NCBI RefSeq assembly: GCF_900639865.1 | Contig: NZ_CAAAHX010000013.1 | Span: 1 to 64,000 of the forward strand | DNA length: 64,000 bases | Direction: 5' to 3' | Origin: Legionella gresilensis | GTDB taxonomy: Bacteria; Pseudomonadota; Gammaproteobacteria; Legionellales; Legionellaceae | Shown: positions 10,698-19,859 of the stretch, in pieces | How the letters are laid out: each line of letters starts with the position of its first letter | Position numbering within the stretch: position 1 is the stretch's first letter | Program-made: the position numbers and the translations under genes | The notes under the pieces: model-generated | Seen by the model: only the letters and a program-made list of their open reading frames with translations | What the model was told of the DNA's origin: nothing | Databases searched by the model: none

Positions 10698-11054
10698 ATG
10701 GCTCGTATTGCAGGTGTAAATATACCAGATAATAAACATATTGTTATTGCATTAACGTCAATTTATGGTATTGGTAAAACAACTTCAAAAAAATTATGCC
10801 AAATTGTGGGGGTTGATCCTGCCACTAAAGTTTCTCAAATTTCTGAGGACTTACTTGAGGCATTACGTGCTGAAATTGCAAAAATGACAATCGAAGGTGA
10901 TTTACGCCGTGTTGTTACGATGAATATTAAGCGTCTAATGGACTTAGGTTGTTATCGAGGCTTACGTCACCGTCGAGGGCTTCCTTTACGCGGTCAACGT
11001 ACCAAAACTAATGCGCGTACTCGTAAAGGTCGTCGCAAAGGCGTAAGTAAATAA
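10698..11054 (+). CDS. rpsM: 30S ribosomal protein S13
   Basis: Head protein S13 (118 aa), which contacts tRNA and L5. It starts [20 protein letters not shown] and ends with [18 protein letters not shown]. It is the first gene of the alpha operon. Confidence 0.98.
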   Translation: MARIAGVNIPDNKHIVIALTSIYGIGKTTSKKLCQIVGVDPATKVSQISEDLLEALRAEIAKMTIEGDLRRVVTMNIKRLMDLGCYRGLRHRRGLPLRGQRTKTNARTRKGRRKGVSK

Positions 11055-11072
11055 TTATTTTAGGAAATTGAG

Positions 11073-11471
11073 ATGGCTACAGCTAAAGCAAAGCAACAAA
11101 AGACCAGAAAAAAAGTTAAACGTGTCGTTTCTGATGGTATTGTGCATGTACATGCTTCTTTTAATAACACTATTGTTACTTTTACAGATCGTCAAGGCAA
11201 TGCCCTGTGTTGGGCAACTTCCGGCGGATCTGGATTTCGTGGTTCTAGAAAAAGTACCCCGTATGCCGCACAGGTAGCTACTGAACGCGCCTCAGCAGTT
11301 GCTAAAGAATTTGGTATGAAATCTGTGGCTGTATTTGTTCACGGGCCTGGACCTGGACGCGAATCAACTATTCGTGAGTTAATATCTCAAGATTTCAAAA
11401 TTGTTGAAATTACCGATGTTACAGGCATACCTCATAATGGTTGCAAGCCCCCTAAAAAACGTCGCGTTTAA
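11073..11471 (+). CDS. rpsK: 30S ribosomal protein S11
   Basis: Platform protein S11 (132 aa). It contains the conserved [22 protein letters not shown] and the C-terminal [11 protein letters not shown]-type segment ([20 protein letters not shown]). Confidence 0.98.
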   Translation: MATAKAKQQKTRKKVKRVVSDGIVHVHASFNNTIVTFTDRQGNALCWATSGGSGFRGSRKSTPYAAQVATERASAVAKEFGMKSVAVFVHGPGPGRESTIRELISQDFKIVEITDVTGIPHNGCKPPKKRRV

Positions 11472-11488
11472 AGATTCAGGAGTGATTA

Positions 11489-12109
11489 ATGGCTAGATAT
11501 CTTGGTCCCAAGTGTAAACAATCTCGTAGAGAGGGCATTGATCTTCTTACAAAAAGTGCAGTGCGAGATTTTAAATCTAAATGTAAAGCAGATAAATTAC
11601 CAGGTCAACATGGTGGTTCTAAACCACGTTTAAGTGATTATGGTCTTCAATTACGAGAAAAGCAGAAATTACGTCGCTATTATGGTGTTTTAGAAAAACA
11701 ATTTCGTAATTACTATAAAGCTGCTGCTCGTAAAAAAGGTTCTACTGGTGAGAACTTGATGGTTTTACTTGAAAGTCGTTTGGATAACGTTGTATATCGT
11801 ATGGGATTTGCTAGCACACGAGCTGAAGCAAGACAACTTGTTAGTCATAAAGCAATTTTAGTTAATGATCAAGTGGTTAATATTCCATCGTATCTTGTTA
11901 AGCCTGGTGATGTTATTGCTATTCGTCAACGAGCTAAAGAGCAAGGTCGTATTAAAGCAGCTATTGCTTTATCTGAGCAAAGAGCACCCTGCGATTGGTT
12001 AACAGTCGATTCTAATTCGTTAAAAGGTACATTTGCTTCTGCTCCTAGTATCAATGACTTGTCGTCTGATTTTAACGTCAATTTAGTTGTAGAACTTTAC
12101 TCTAAGTAA
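11489..12109 (+). CDS. rpsD: 30S ribosomal protein S4
   Basis: 16S rRNA assembly protein S4 (206 aa), the translational repressor of the alpha operon in E. coli. It starts [18 protein letters not shown]. The S4 RNA-binding domain is clear ([20 protein letters not shown]). Confidence 0.98.
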   Translation: MARYLGPKCKQSRREGIDLLTKSAVRDFKSKCKADKLPGQHGGSKPRLSDYGLQLREKQKLRRYYGVLEKQFRNYYKAAARKKGSTGENLMVLLESRLDNVVYRMGFASTRAEARQLVSHKAILVNDQVVNIPSYLVKPGDVIAIRQRAKEQGRIKAAIALSEQRAPCDWLTVDSNSLKGTFASAPSINDLSSDFNVNLVVELYSK

Positions 12110-12128
12110 GATCTGGAGACATTGTCTA

Positions 12129-13118
12129 ATGTATGAAATTAATGAAATGCTGACACCTACTGTACTTAAAGTACAGGCGAACACTAAACATCATTCTCGT
12201 ATTGTACTTGAACCTTTAGAGCGTGGATATGGTCATACTTTAGGAAATGCATTACGAAGAATTCTTCTATCATCAATGCCAGGCTGGGCAATTACTGAAG
12301 TAGCAATTGATGGTGTCTTGCATGAGTATAGTACAATAGAGGGCGTTCGTGAGGATGTAGTTGACATACTCTTAAATTTAAAACAAGTTGCAATTAAAAT
12401 TGCTGCTGGCCGTGAAGCAACTCTTACTTTAAATAAAGTTGGTCCTTGTGTTGTTACTGCCGGTGATATTGAGTTATCAGCTGATCAAGAAATTGTTAAT
12501 CCTGATCATGTGATTGCCACATTAAACGAAAATGGCAAACTTAATATGACAATGAAAGTAGAACGTGGAATTGGTTTTCACACAACTGATTATGCTAGTT
12601 CTATTTTTGAAGAAGAAACTACCCAGAAATCTGTTGGTAAGCTTAAACTTGATAATAGCTTTTCACCTGTGGTCAAAGTTGCTTATTTTGTTGATAGTGC
12701 GCGTGTTGAAAATCGAACTGATTTAGATAAATTAACTATTGATTTATTCACTAATGGCACTTTAGATCCTGAAGAAGCTATTAGGATTTCTGCCTCTATT
12801 CTACAACGACAGCTACATGCTTTTGTTGATATGCAATTTGAAGAGTCTCGTACTGATAACAAAGAGCGTAATGATTTTGACCCAATTTTATTAAGACCAG
12901 TTGATGATTTAGAGCTTACAGTTCGTTCAGCTAACTGTCTAAAAGCCGAAAATATCTATTATATTGGTGATTTAGTACAAAAAACTGAAAATGAATTGTT
13001 AAAGACGCCTAATTTAGGTAAGAAGTCACTTACAGAAATTAAAGACGTGCTTGCTTCTCGCTCATTGTCTTTAGGTATGAAACTTGAAAATTGGCCTCCA
13101 GCTAATCTAGGCGATTAA
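12129..13118 (+). CDS. rpoA: DNA-directed RNA polymerase subunit alpha
   Basis: RNA polymerase alpha (329 aa). The N-terminal assembly domain has [20 protein letters not shown], and the C-terminal domain, which contacts UP elements and activators, spans about residues 245-329 ([20 protein letters not shown]). Position after rpsD is standard. Confidence 0.98.
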   Translation: MYEINEMLTPTVLKVQANTKHHSRIVLEPLERGYGHTLGNALRRILLSSMPGWAITEVAIDGVLHEYSTIEGVREDVVDILLNLKQVAIKIAAGREATLTLNKVGPCVVTAGDIELSADQEIVNPDHVIATLNENGKLNMTMKVERGIGFHTTDYASSIFEEETTQKSVGKLKLDNSFSPVVKVAYFVDSARVENRTDLDKLTIDLFTNGTLDPEEAIRISASILQRQLHAFVDMQFEESRTDNKERNDFDPILLRPVDDLELTVRSANCLKAENIYYIGDLVQKTENELLKTPNLGKKSLTEIKDVLASRSLSLGMKLENWPPANLGD

Positions 13119-13133
13119 TATTAGGAGTTTAAG

Positions 13134-13520
13134 ATGCGTCACCGTAATGCCGGCCGAAATTTTAGCCGAACTAGTAGCCATCGTAAAGCGATGTTTTCAA
13201 ATATGTGCTGCTCTTTAATTGAACATGAATTAATTAAAACTACGCTTCCCAAAGCAAAAGAACTACGTCGTTATTTAGAGCCCTTAATTACTGTTAGTAA
13301 AAAAGATTCAGTTGCCTCTAGAAGACATGTTTTTGATAAATTACGCTCTAAAAGTGCGGTTGGTAAATTATTTACCGTCCTTGGTCCTCGTTTTTCTGAA
13401 AGACCAGGCGGCTATTTGCGTATTTTAAAGTGTGGATTCCGCCCTGGTGATAATGCACCAATGGCTGTCGTTGAACTTGTTGATCGTCCTGTTACCACTG
13501 ATGAGGACAATAACGAATAA
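13134..13520 (+). CDS. rplQ: 50S ribosomal protein L17
   Basis: Large-subunit protein L17 (128 aa). It starts [20 protein letters not shown] and contains [11 protein letters not shown]. It is the last gene of the ribosomal cluster and is followed by a strong terminator. Confidence 0.97.
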   Translation: MRHRNAGRNFSRTSSHRKAMFSNMCCSLIEHELIKTTLPKAKELRRYLEPLITVSKKDSVASRRHVFDKLRSKSAVGKLFTVLGPRFSERPGGYLRILKCGFRPGDNAPMAVVELVDRPVTTDEDNNE

Positions 13521-13555
13521 CGTTCAGATACTTTTAAATGGACAAAAGCTTTCAT

Positions 13556-13590
13556 AATAAAAGCCCACAATATAGGGCTTTTATTTTTTT
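13556..13590 (+). terminator. Intrinsic terminator after the ribosomal cluster
   Basis: A perfect 11-bp stem, AATAAAAGCCC (13556-13566) with GGGCTTTTATT (13575-13585), closes an 8-base loop and runs into a T tract (13584-13590). It lies 35 bases after the rplQ stop. It may also act for the gene on the other strand, which ends at 13704. Confidence 0.9.
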
Positions 13591-13703
13591 ATTTAACTGC
13601 ATTTTTATCATACATTTTATAAGTGAAATTAGAGAATTTATGATTCCAGCTGAGGCTGTTAAACGCTTGAGATTTCTATACCTTTATAGGTAAACTCAAT
13701 TTT

Positions 13704-14384
13704 CTAACTCATTCCCGTTGCAAGACTATTATCATCACTACTTTCTTCAAATAAATTACTCAGTGCCTCATTCATTAATGTAATTAACATACCTTTTTGA
13801 AATGAAAAATCTCTTTCAAAGGTAACATGAGAATTACTTAAAGGTAGAACTTGATTAGGAAATTCTGCAGAATATATATAAGCTCGATAATTGTTGTAAT
13901 CAAAAATAACATGTTTTGCCAACAACGCATCATCTAATACACTGGCATGAGCGTGATAATTATCGAAATAACTAGCAGTAATTTTTATATTCAAGCTTGA
14001 TAAATAATTTGATATAGCCTCGAAAAGGCTTTTATCACCCCCAATTAAGATAGCTTCATAAGAATCTAAGGACAGCCTATTTGCACTTATGTGTGTTAGT
14101 ATTTCCTGAAAGTCATTATGAAATAGATTTCTTGATTCCCCATAATTCACGCTATTAAAATGACCCAAAAAATAGATAGGGTTAGACCTTGAAAAGAGAA
14201 TAAAGACACAGCAAGTAAACTCATTATGGGTTGCTGCATTAGAACCATTTAAAATCTTGTATTCTGGAAATTTAACTACTTCTTGATTTGTGATTGATAG
14301 TAGTTTCTCTTGCCATTGACATTTCTTAAAAGCACGAAGGTCTAGGTTCGCTACTCTATCATTTGGATAAAAAAAATTGAACAT
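13704..14384 (-). CDS. Hypothetical protein with a possible CheD-like Cys/His pair
   Basis: No family was recognised outright (226 aa, no signal peptide or membrane segment seen). Residues 55-78 (EFTCCVFILF then YFLGHFNSV) place C58 17 residues before H75, the spacing of the catalytic cysteine and histidine in CheD deamidases. The segment AILIGGDKSLFEAISNYLSS followed by LNIKITASYFDN recalls the later part of that fold (GGA, RN, I-x-I, D-x-GG). There is no chemotaxis gene nearby. CheD-like deamidase folds occur in bacterial effectors, so a secreted or stand-alone deamidase is possible, but this is inference from motif spacing. The gene is divergent from the exonuclease gene and lies outside the ribosomal operon. 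Confidence 0.5.
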   Translation of the reverse strand: MFNFFYPNDRVANLDLRAFKKCQWQEKLLSITNQEVVKFPEYKILNGSNAATHNEFTCCVFILFSRSNPIYFLGHFNSVNYGESRNLFHNDFQEILTHISANRLSLDSYEAILIGGDKSLFEAISNYLSSLNIKITASYFDNYHAHASVLDDALLAKHVIFDYNNYRAYIYSAEFPNQVLPLSNSHVTFERDFSFQKGMLITLMNEALSNLFEESSDDNSLATGMS

Positions 14385-14563
14385 AAATTATGCAAGGTGG
14401 TGAATTAGTTACCTATTATAAAGTAAAATTATTAAAATAATCTTAAATGACGTTTTGCGAACGATAAAGTTATTTTTAAGCTCATTTAAAGACGTGCTTT
14501 TTTTTATTAAAAAAATTATACTTCTTGCTTATCTATTTGCCTTTACCTGTAAGTGAAATTAAT

Positions 14564-15976
14564 ATGTCAGCAAGCTTTAAATGGGCCTTAATTGATATTG
14601 AAACAACAGGCTTACATGTTAAGCAAGATAAAATTATTGAAATAGCGGTAATCATTTTAACTGAAAAAGGTGTAGAAGCAACTTGGCATAGTTTAATTAA
14701 TCCTGAGCGATCTATTCCTGAGCAAATTATTAAGTTAACTGGAATAGATAATAATTTAGTACAATATGCTCCAACTTTTGAATTAATTGCCGAGGAACTA
14801 ATAATACTTTTGCAAGGTTGTATTTTAGTAGCGCATAACGCTCGCTTTGATTATAGTTTTTTGAAAAATGCTTTTAAAGAATGTAATATCTCTTTTCAAA
14901 TTCCTGTTTTATGTTCAATAAAATTATTAAAAAATTTCTATCCTGCTTTTAAGAGTTACAAACTAATCGCAGTAGCAGAAGCTTTTTGCCTTGCTAGAGA
15001 GATTATTCACCGAGCACAAGAGGATGTTAATTTATTACGAAAAGTAATTGAGCATTTGATTCAAGAGTTTTCTTTAATAGAGGTATTGAACAAAGCAAAA
15101 AAGGTTTATCAGCAATCGAGTATTCCTTCAACTTTAATAACTGATTGCAATGCCTTTCCGGACACACCAGGCGTTTATATATTTTATGGAAATGAGAGAA
15201 CTTTACCCTTATATATAGGTAAAAGTATTGCACTTAGACAAAGAATATTATCTCATTTTCAAGCCGATCATGCTCACGCAAAAGAGTTTGTTTTAGCACA
15301 ACAAGTTAAATATATCGAAATTATTCCTACAGCAGGCGAGTTAAGTGCTTTACTTTTGGAGTCAGCGCTGATTAAAGAGAAAATGCCATTATATAATCGA
15401 CGCTTACGAAAAAAGAAAAGCCTAGTTACTATTCGAGCTACCGAAATAGATGGTTACATAACATTAACGGCTTTACGAACCACAGTCGAAGATGAAGATA
15501 CAATGTTACAAAATAATTTATATGGTGCTTTTAGAAGTATAAATGCAGCTAAAAATTTGATGCTATATTGGGTGAAGGAGTTTGGGCTTTGCTCTAAGCT
15601 TTGTAATCTTGAACAAACAAAACATGCTTGTTTTGCTTACCAGTTAAAAAAGTGCCAAGGCGCTTGCATACATGAGGAGCCTTATGAAGTTTATAACAGG
15701 CGTGTTGAAGAAGTGTTAAAGCAATATAAACGAGAAATTTGGCCCTATAGGGGCAGTATCGCTATTAAAGAGGAAGATAAAGGCAATAAAATGACGCAAT
15801 ATTTAGTTTTTGATCAATGGCATTATCTAGGCTCAGTAAGCAGCGAAGCAGAACTAGCTAATTTGAAAATGAGCAAGAAACAATTAGCAGATACTTTCGA
15901 TGATTACAAAATATTAATAACCTTTCTTAAAAATAAACACAAGCAGCTAAACATTTTAGAATTAAGCGACACCTAA
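14564..15976 (+). CDS. DEDDh 3'-5' exonuclease fused to GIY-YIG (UvrC/Cho-like) nuclease
   Basis: A predicted DNA repair nuclease of 470 aa. Residues 7-170 are a DnaQ-like exonuclease: D-x-E in ALIDIETTGLH (D11, E13), HNARFDYSF in the middle and H-R-A-x-E-D (ExoIII) at the end. Residues about 198-280 form a GIY-YIG endonuclease (TPGVYIFYG, then LYIGKS). The C-terminal part has the UvrC/Cho-type cysteine cluster CFAYQLKKCQGAC. The ATG at 14564 is chosen because the exonuclease core starts right after it; an upstream in-frame start at 14525 only adds 13 residues. This exonuclease-GIY-YIG architecture is known in many bacteria, with the reaction inferred from the domains. It converges with and overlaps the RAMA-SIR2 gene by 15 bases. 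Confidence 0.88.
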   Translation: MSASFKWALIDIETTGLHVKQDKIIEIAVIILTEKGVEATWHSLINPERSIPEQIIKLTGIDNNLVQYAPTFELIAEELIILLQGCILVAHNARFDYSFLKNAFKECNISFQIPVLCSIKLLKNFYPAFKSYKLIAVAEAFCLAREIIHRAQEDVNLLRKVIEHLIQEFSLIEVLNKAKKVYQQSSIPSTLITDCNAFPDTPGVYIFYGNERTLPLYIGKSIALRQRILSHFQADHAHAKEFVLAQQVKYIEIIPTAGELSALLLESALIKEKMPLYNRRLRKKKSLVTIRATEIDGYITLTALRTTVEDEDTMLQNNLYGAFRSINAAKNLMLYWVKEFGLCSKLCNLEQTKHACFAYQLKKCQGACIHEEPYEVYNRRVEEVLKQYKREIWPYRGSIAIKEEDKGNKMTQYLVFDQWHYLGSVSSEAELANLKMSKKQLADTFDDYKILITFLKNKHKQLNILELSDT

Positions 15977-17422
15977 AAGTTGTTTTAGATCCCCATCATT
16001 AATAATCTGATTAAATGGCTTAGTAATAAATTTACAGTTAGATGATAGTTCAAGAAAACGCCTTTGTAATTCCAAATTTTTTATCGGATTAATAACAATA
16101 ATCTCTTTTTTTGCTATATCAGATTTAGATAATACTGCTTTAATATGAACATCAGATTCAGGAAGAGAGTAGCCAATAAAAACTATCTTTTTCGCTAGTC
16201 GAATCTCAGAGCTAGCTTCATTTAGCATTTGACTAATAATAGGGTGCATAAGATTTTTATTATAGGAAGGTGGAATAATTAAACTTTTCAATTCATTTCC
16301 ATCTAGTGAACAAAAATTTGTATTTGTTTCCTCTAACAAATCCGTCGTACTAGGGCTACTTGCAAACTCATTCTCTTTTTCCCACGCTCTTAATATTAAT
16401 TGATTACAACAATTACAATATTTCCAATTTAAGCTACCATGTAATTTAATATATTTTATTCTTAAAGGGTAGTTTGCTGAGGTTGATAGAATGGGCTTTT
16501 GTGGATTTACCCACCAGTCAGAGGGATGAAGGTATTCGAAATTATAATTTGCTAAAGGGTAGCAATAATCTAAATAACAATTAAGCGGGTATAAAACGGG
16601 AAATGCATCTTCAGCTAAGGTATCATAGTTAACTGTTATAATAGATATGTTTTGTTGAAACATATAAATCTGTTTCCAAAATTCTTTTAAAACGATACTT
16701 TTTTTTCGGGCGCTTGCTCCAATAATATAATAGATTAATTTAATTAAACTTTCTCTTAAGTAGACTATATGTTCTAACGTATATAAACCACTTAAACTTT
16801 CGCCCCGCATAATAAAATACTCAATGAAGCCAAAAATTTGTTCTAAATTTGGAAAGGAATCTTTATTTAAATCACAGATAAAGTAAGTTTTAATAAAGTC
16901 AGTGACAATTTTATAGAGGTTAGATTTTTCGTAATGATCATTTCTAAAGTTAAATAAGAGAGGAATAATATTTTTTTGTAGTGGCGCTCCATCAGCAATA
17001 GACGCTCCAGCGCCTAAAAAAAATACTGTATCGCGTATCATAGGGTATTCGTGGTAAACATTACGATTAAAAAAAGCGGTCTTCTTTGTAAGATTAGAAT
17101 GGGATTGAGAAATATTAAGGGCCTGTTTATATAGGTCAGAGAGTGATTTACCCTCTTTATTGTGCCAGACTACCCAACCATTTATAGGACGAGCATCACC
17201 TATGGTAAGTAAGTATTGAATAGCAGCGAAGCTCGGATTTAAATAGGCTGTCCCTACTAATAACCCTTTAGTCGTTACTTTGGCTTCAAATCTGTAAGTT
17301 TTATTATTTTTAGCTAAATACTCAAAGAATAATGTTTCATGTAAATGAATTAGCTTGTTTTTCAATAATAATTGATAGATAGAGAACGCTTCTGACTTTT
17401 TCGCTCGCATAAGAACAATCAT
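15962..17422 (-). CDS. RAMA domain-SIR2-like protein, candidate anti-phage NADase
   Basis: Two parts are visible in 486 aa. Residues about 10-102 resemble the RAMA domain, a small domain associated with restriction and modified-DNA recognition: YQLLLKNKLIHL, then a TYRFEAKVTTKGLLVGTAYL strand set, NPSFAAIQYLL and the hallmark NGWVVWHNKEGKSLSDL. Residues about 128-486 are a SIR2-like Rossmann domain: FFLGAGASIADG (NAD-binding, G137-S141), TVNYDTLAED (N265), KLHGSLNW (H328) and a late VFIGYSLPESD (417-424). Only one C-x2-C pair (336-339) is seen, so it is not a standard sirtuin deacetylase with four zinc cysteines. SIR2-like domains of this type act as NAD+-degrading effectors in Thoeris, DSR and related defence systems. 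That this protein senses DNA through RAMA and depletes NAD+ is inference. It is a single gene with no obvious partner. Confidence 0.72.
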   Translation of the reverse strand: MIVLMRAKKSEAFSIYQLLLKNKLIHLHETLFFEYLAKNNKTYRFEAKVTTKGLLVGTAYLNPSFAAIQYLLTIGDARPINGWVVWHNKEGKSLSDLYKQALNISQSHSNLTKKTAFFNRNVYHEYPMIRDTVFFLGAGASIADGAPLQKNIIPLLFNFRNDHYEKSNLYKIVTDFIKTYFICDLNKDSFPNLEQIFGFIEYFIMRGESLSGLYTLEHIVYLRESLIKLIYYIIGASARKKSIVLKEFWKQIYMFQQNISIITVNYDTLAEDAFPVLYPLNCYLDYCYPLANYNFEYLHPSDWWVNPQKPILSTSANYPLRIKYIKLHGSLNWKYCNCCNQLILRAWEKENEFASSPSTTDLLEETNTNFCSLDGNELKSLIIPPSYNKNLMHPIISQMLNEASSEIRLAKKIVFIGYSLPESDVHIKAVLSKSDIAKKEIIVINPIKNLELQRRFLELSSNCKFITKPFNQIINDGDLKQLLGVA

Positions 17423-17633
17423 TATTTAAATTATATAATTTAGTGTAACAAACTTTATAAGTTAATTCTGCTTAAGATATGTTTAACAATATTTTCATGT
17501 CCAAAGCCATAATATTTGCTAGAAATAAATTATTTCACTGAAAGGTTAGATTAACCAAGAAACTAGATGTTAGTTTGAGTAGCCTAATGACCTTATAAAT
17601 TTAGTAAGATTTAGTAATGAAAAAATTTTTGCC

Positions 17634-17639
17634 TATACT
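17634..17639 (+). promoter_or_regulatory. -10 element for the structured RNA candidate
   Basis: TATACT lies so that initiation would fall at about 17646, exactly at the base of the folded region that follows. The -35 region at 17 bases upstream (TTAGTA) is a poor match. This supports transcription on the plus strand but is not proof. Confidence 0.35.
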
Positions 17640-17640
17640 T

Positions 17641-17730
17641 ATAAGGAGGTAGGTCGAGCCAATATTTAATTCGGCATGGGAAATTTAAAGCGACAAAATT
17701 GTTGTCCAGCGGCCGACCTAAGCCTTCTAA
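17641..17730 (+). ncRNA. Candidate structured small RNA of unknown family
   Basis: In a 382-base gap without a gene, a branched fold can be drawn by eye. The outer helix pairs 17643-17646 (AAGG) with 17723-17726 (CCTT), then 17650-17656 (TAGGTCG) with 17714-17720 (CGACCTA), then GCC (17658-17660) with GGC (17711-17713) after a one-base bulge. Inside, GACAA (17692-17696) pairs with TTGTC (17702-17706), flanked by GC/GC pairs. GCCAA (17658-17662) could instead pair with TTCGGC (17670-17675). A -10 box lies just upstream. It does not match tmRNA, SRP RNA or 6S RNA landmarks. No open frame fills it. Confidence 0.45.
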
Positions 17731-17761
17731 TAAATATATTCTCAAATTAAGCAAGCCTAAA

Positions 17762-17791
17762 ATAACGTCTGTAGTTTGCTAATGACGTTAT
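17762..17791 (-). terminator. Probable terminator of ssb
   Basis: A perfect 8-bp inverted repeat, ATAACGTC (17762-17769) and GACGTTAT (17784-17791), with a 14-base loop lies 14 bases past the ssb stop. In the ssb direction it is followed by TTT and then AGG, so the U-tract is short and the terminator is probably weak. Confidence 0.45.
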
Positions 17792-17804
17792 GTTAAACGT
17801 TAAT

Positions 17805-18281
17805 TTAAAATGGAATATCATCATCTAATTCTGCAAAAGCGTCTTCTGCTGGATTTTTACGATTAGTTGACTGTGATTGGTAAGAGGGTTGCTGCTGCTG
17901 CGGAGGAGCTGATTGTGTATCATCAAACCCAGCTGCGCCACCTACCTTGCTATCAAGCATTTGTACATCTGTAGCAACTATTTCAGTTGTATAGCGGTCT
18001 TGTCCTTGTTGATCTTGCCATTTGCGAGTACGAAGGCTACCTTCAATATATAATTTGGATCCTTTACGTACATATTCGCCAGCAATTTCTCCTAAACGAT
18101 TAAAGCAAACAACACGGTGCCACTCAGTTCGCTCTTGCTTATCACCACTTTGTTTATCCTTCCAAGTTTCACTGGTAGCTATCGATAAAGTAGCAACAGC
18201 ATTACCATTAGGCATGTAACGGACTTCGGGATCACTCCCAACGTTACCTATTAAGATGACCTTATTAATTCCACGAGCCAT
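17805..18281 (-). CDS. ssb: Single-stranded DNA-binding protein
   Basis: SSB (158 aa). The OB-fold domain covers about residues 1-110 ([22 protein letters not shown] and [14 protein letters not shown] are typical). The linker is rich in glutamine and serine, and the tail ends DDDIPF, the acidic tip that recruits replication and repair proteins. The ATG is preceded by a clear AGGAG. In many gammaproteobacteria ssb lies beside uvrA, but here uvrA is 34 kb away. Confidence 0.97.
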   Translation of the reverse strand: MARGINKVILIGNVGSDPEVRYMPNGNAVATLSIATSETWKDKQSGDKQERTEWHRVVCFNRLGEIAGEYVRKGSKLYIEGSLRTRKWQDQQGQDRYTTEIVATDVQMLDSKVGGAAGFDDTQSAPPQQQQPSYQSQSTNRKNPAEDAFAELDDDIPF

Positions 18282-18417
18282 TAAATTCTCCTGCTTGCGA
18301 GATAGTTAGAGCAAACATTATAGCCAATGTAAGCTGATTTTCGAAGGTTTATAAAGAATAATCTGCTCTAAAATTTAGATGATAAATAAATGAATAAGCT
18401 ATTTAAATTATAGTCAT

Positions 18418-19779
18418 TTATTGATAATGTGTTAGTATTTTTTCAGCACTGCCGGCTTTATAAATTGCTTTATTAGCGCTTAGATAAATCGTATTTTCTT
18501 CGCTTGCAATAGTAACATTAATAACACCTGGTAAAGATTGTAATGTATTAATTAATTTCTCTTCCACATGTTTATTCATATTAGGTTTAGCGAGAATGAT
18601 ATTAATTCGATGCGCATGAATAGTCATCGGCAAGGCAATAATAAACCACATTAATCCTAGTAAAGCATTTGTAATAAAAATAGCGTGAATACCTAGATAT
18701 TGATATAAAACACCGGCGCTAAAACCGCCAATAAAAATACCCAAAAACTGACAGCTGGAATAGACACCCATAGCAGTTCCTTTATTATTTGCACTCGCTT
18801 GTTTAGATATTAACGAAGGTAGGCTTGCTTCAAGAATATTAAAAGCAGTGAAATAAAGGAGCATAACAAAGCAAAAAGAGAGCCACTCACTGTGTGAAAA
18901 TATAAGAATAAACTGGGCAATTGCAGTGGCTATTACAGCAGTTAAAAAAATAGGCTTCATAAATTGCTTTTTTTCAGCCAGAAAAATAAGCGGTACCATA
19001 AGTACAAAAGAAAGAACCATTAAGGGTAAATAAAAGTGCCACTGATGAGTTAAGTGGCCTAGCTTTAACTGTTGCTGTAATAATAGAGGTATAGCAAAGA
19101 ACGTAGCCGTTAAAATAAAATGTTGCAAGAAAATACCAAGATCTAAACGTTGTAAGTTTCTATCAATAAGCGTCATTTTTAATAGTGATACTTTAGCTTC
19201 ACTATCTGTATGAAAACGTTGTGTTTGCGGATTAGGAATTACGCCGTAAAGCATTACTAAACCAAGAAGTGCTAATAAGGTGGTTAGATAAAAAATACCG
19301 GATAGGCCATAATAGTGGGCAATTGCAGGACTAAGTACCATCGCTAGACTAAAGGAAATACCGATAGTCATCCCTATAACAGCCATTGCACGCGTTCGTT
19401 CCTCATCCACGGTTAAATCAGCAAGTAAAGCAATTAACACACTACCAATTGCGCCCATACCCTGTAAGATACGGGCAATAATCATCCCATAAATAGAGTG
19501 AGTTAAGGCGCCTACTAGACTACCAATAGCAAATAAAATTAAGCCAATAGCTATTATTTTTTTTCTACCATAGTAATCAGATAAAATACCAAAAGGCATT
19601 TGTAATAACCCTTGGCTTAAGCCATAACTGCCGAGGGCAATACCAATTAAAGTAGGTGTGGCATGATTCAATTGGTTAGCAAGGACTGTAAACACGGGGA
19701 TTAGCATAAACAGGCCCAGCATGCGAAACGAGAAAATAGCTGCAATTGGAAAAGCGCTTTTTGACCAAGAATATTTCAT
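18418..19779 (-). CDS. yajR: YajR-type MFS transporter with C-terminal ferredoxin-like domain
   Basis: An inner-membrane major facilitator (453 aa) with twelve predicted helices and the loop 2-3 signature GILSDYYGRKKII. After the last helix, residues about 388-453 form a soluble beta-alpha-beta domain (VEEKLINTLQSLPGVINVTI), the size and place of the YAM domain of E. coli YajR (454 aa). The YajR substrate is not settled. In other species the MFS gene follows ssb, as it does here. Confidence 0.85.
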   Translation of the reverse strand: MKYSWSKSAFPIAAIFSFRMLGLFMLIPVFTVLANQLNHATPTLIGIALGSYGLSQGLLQMPFGILSDYYGRKKIIAIGLILFAIGSLVGALTHSIYGMIIARILQGMGAIGSVLIALLADLTVDEERTRAMAVIGMTIGISFSLAMVLSPAIAHYYGLSGIFYLTTLLALLGLVMLYGVIPNPQTQRFHTDSEAKVSLLKMTLIDRNLQRLDLGIFLQHFILTATFFAIPLLLQQQLKLGHLTHQWHFYLPLMVLSFVLMVPLIFLAEKKQFMKPIFLTAVIATAIAQFILIFSHSEWLSFCFVMLLYFTAFNILEASLPSLISKQASANNKGTAMGVYSSCQFLGIFIGGFSAGVLYQYLGIHAIFITNALLGLMWFIIALPMTIHAHRINIILAKPNMNKHVEEKLINTLQSLPGVINVTIASEENTIYLSANKAIYKAGSAEKILTHYQ

Positions 19780-19859
19780 GTAAATTTAAATAACTACGTT
19801 GAACGTGAAATAGTACAAAGTTGAGCTGGTATGTACAAGTTGTTTTTCCGTTAAAACAA

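Noticed and set aside
15962-17422. CobB-type sirtuin deacetylase
   Set aside because: The domain lacks the two pairs of zinc cysteines and has the GAGAS and GYSLPESD motifs of SIR2-like defence proteins plus a RAMA-like N-terminus.
17641-17730. tmRNA, SRP RNA or 6S RNA
   Set aside because: The SRP loop GGTCAGG/GGAAGCAGCC, the tmRNA tag frame and the 6S open bubble were not found.
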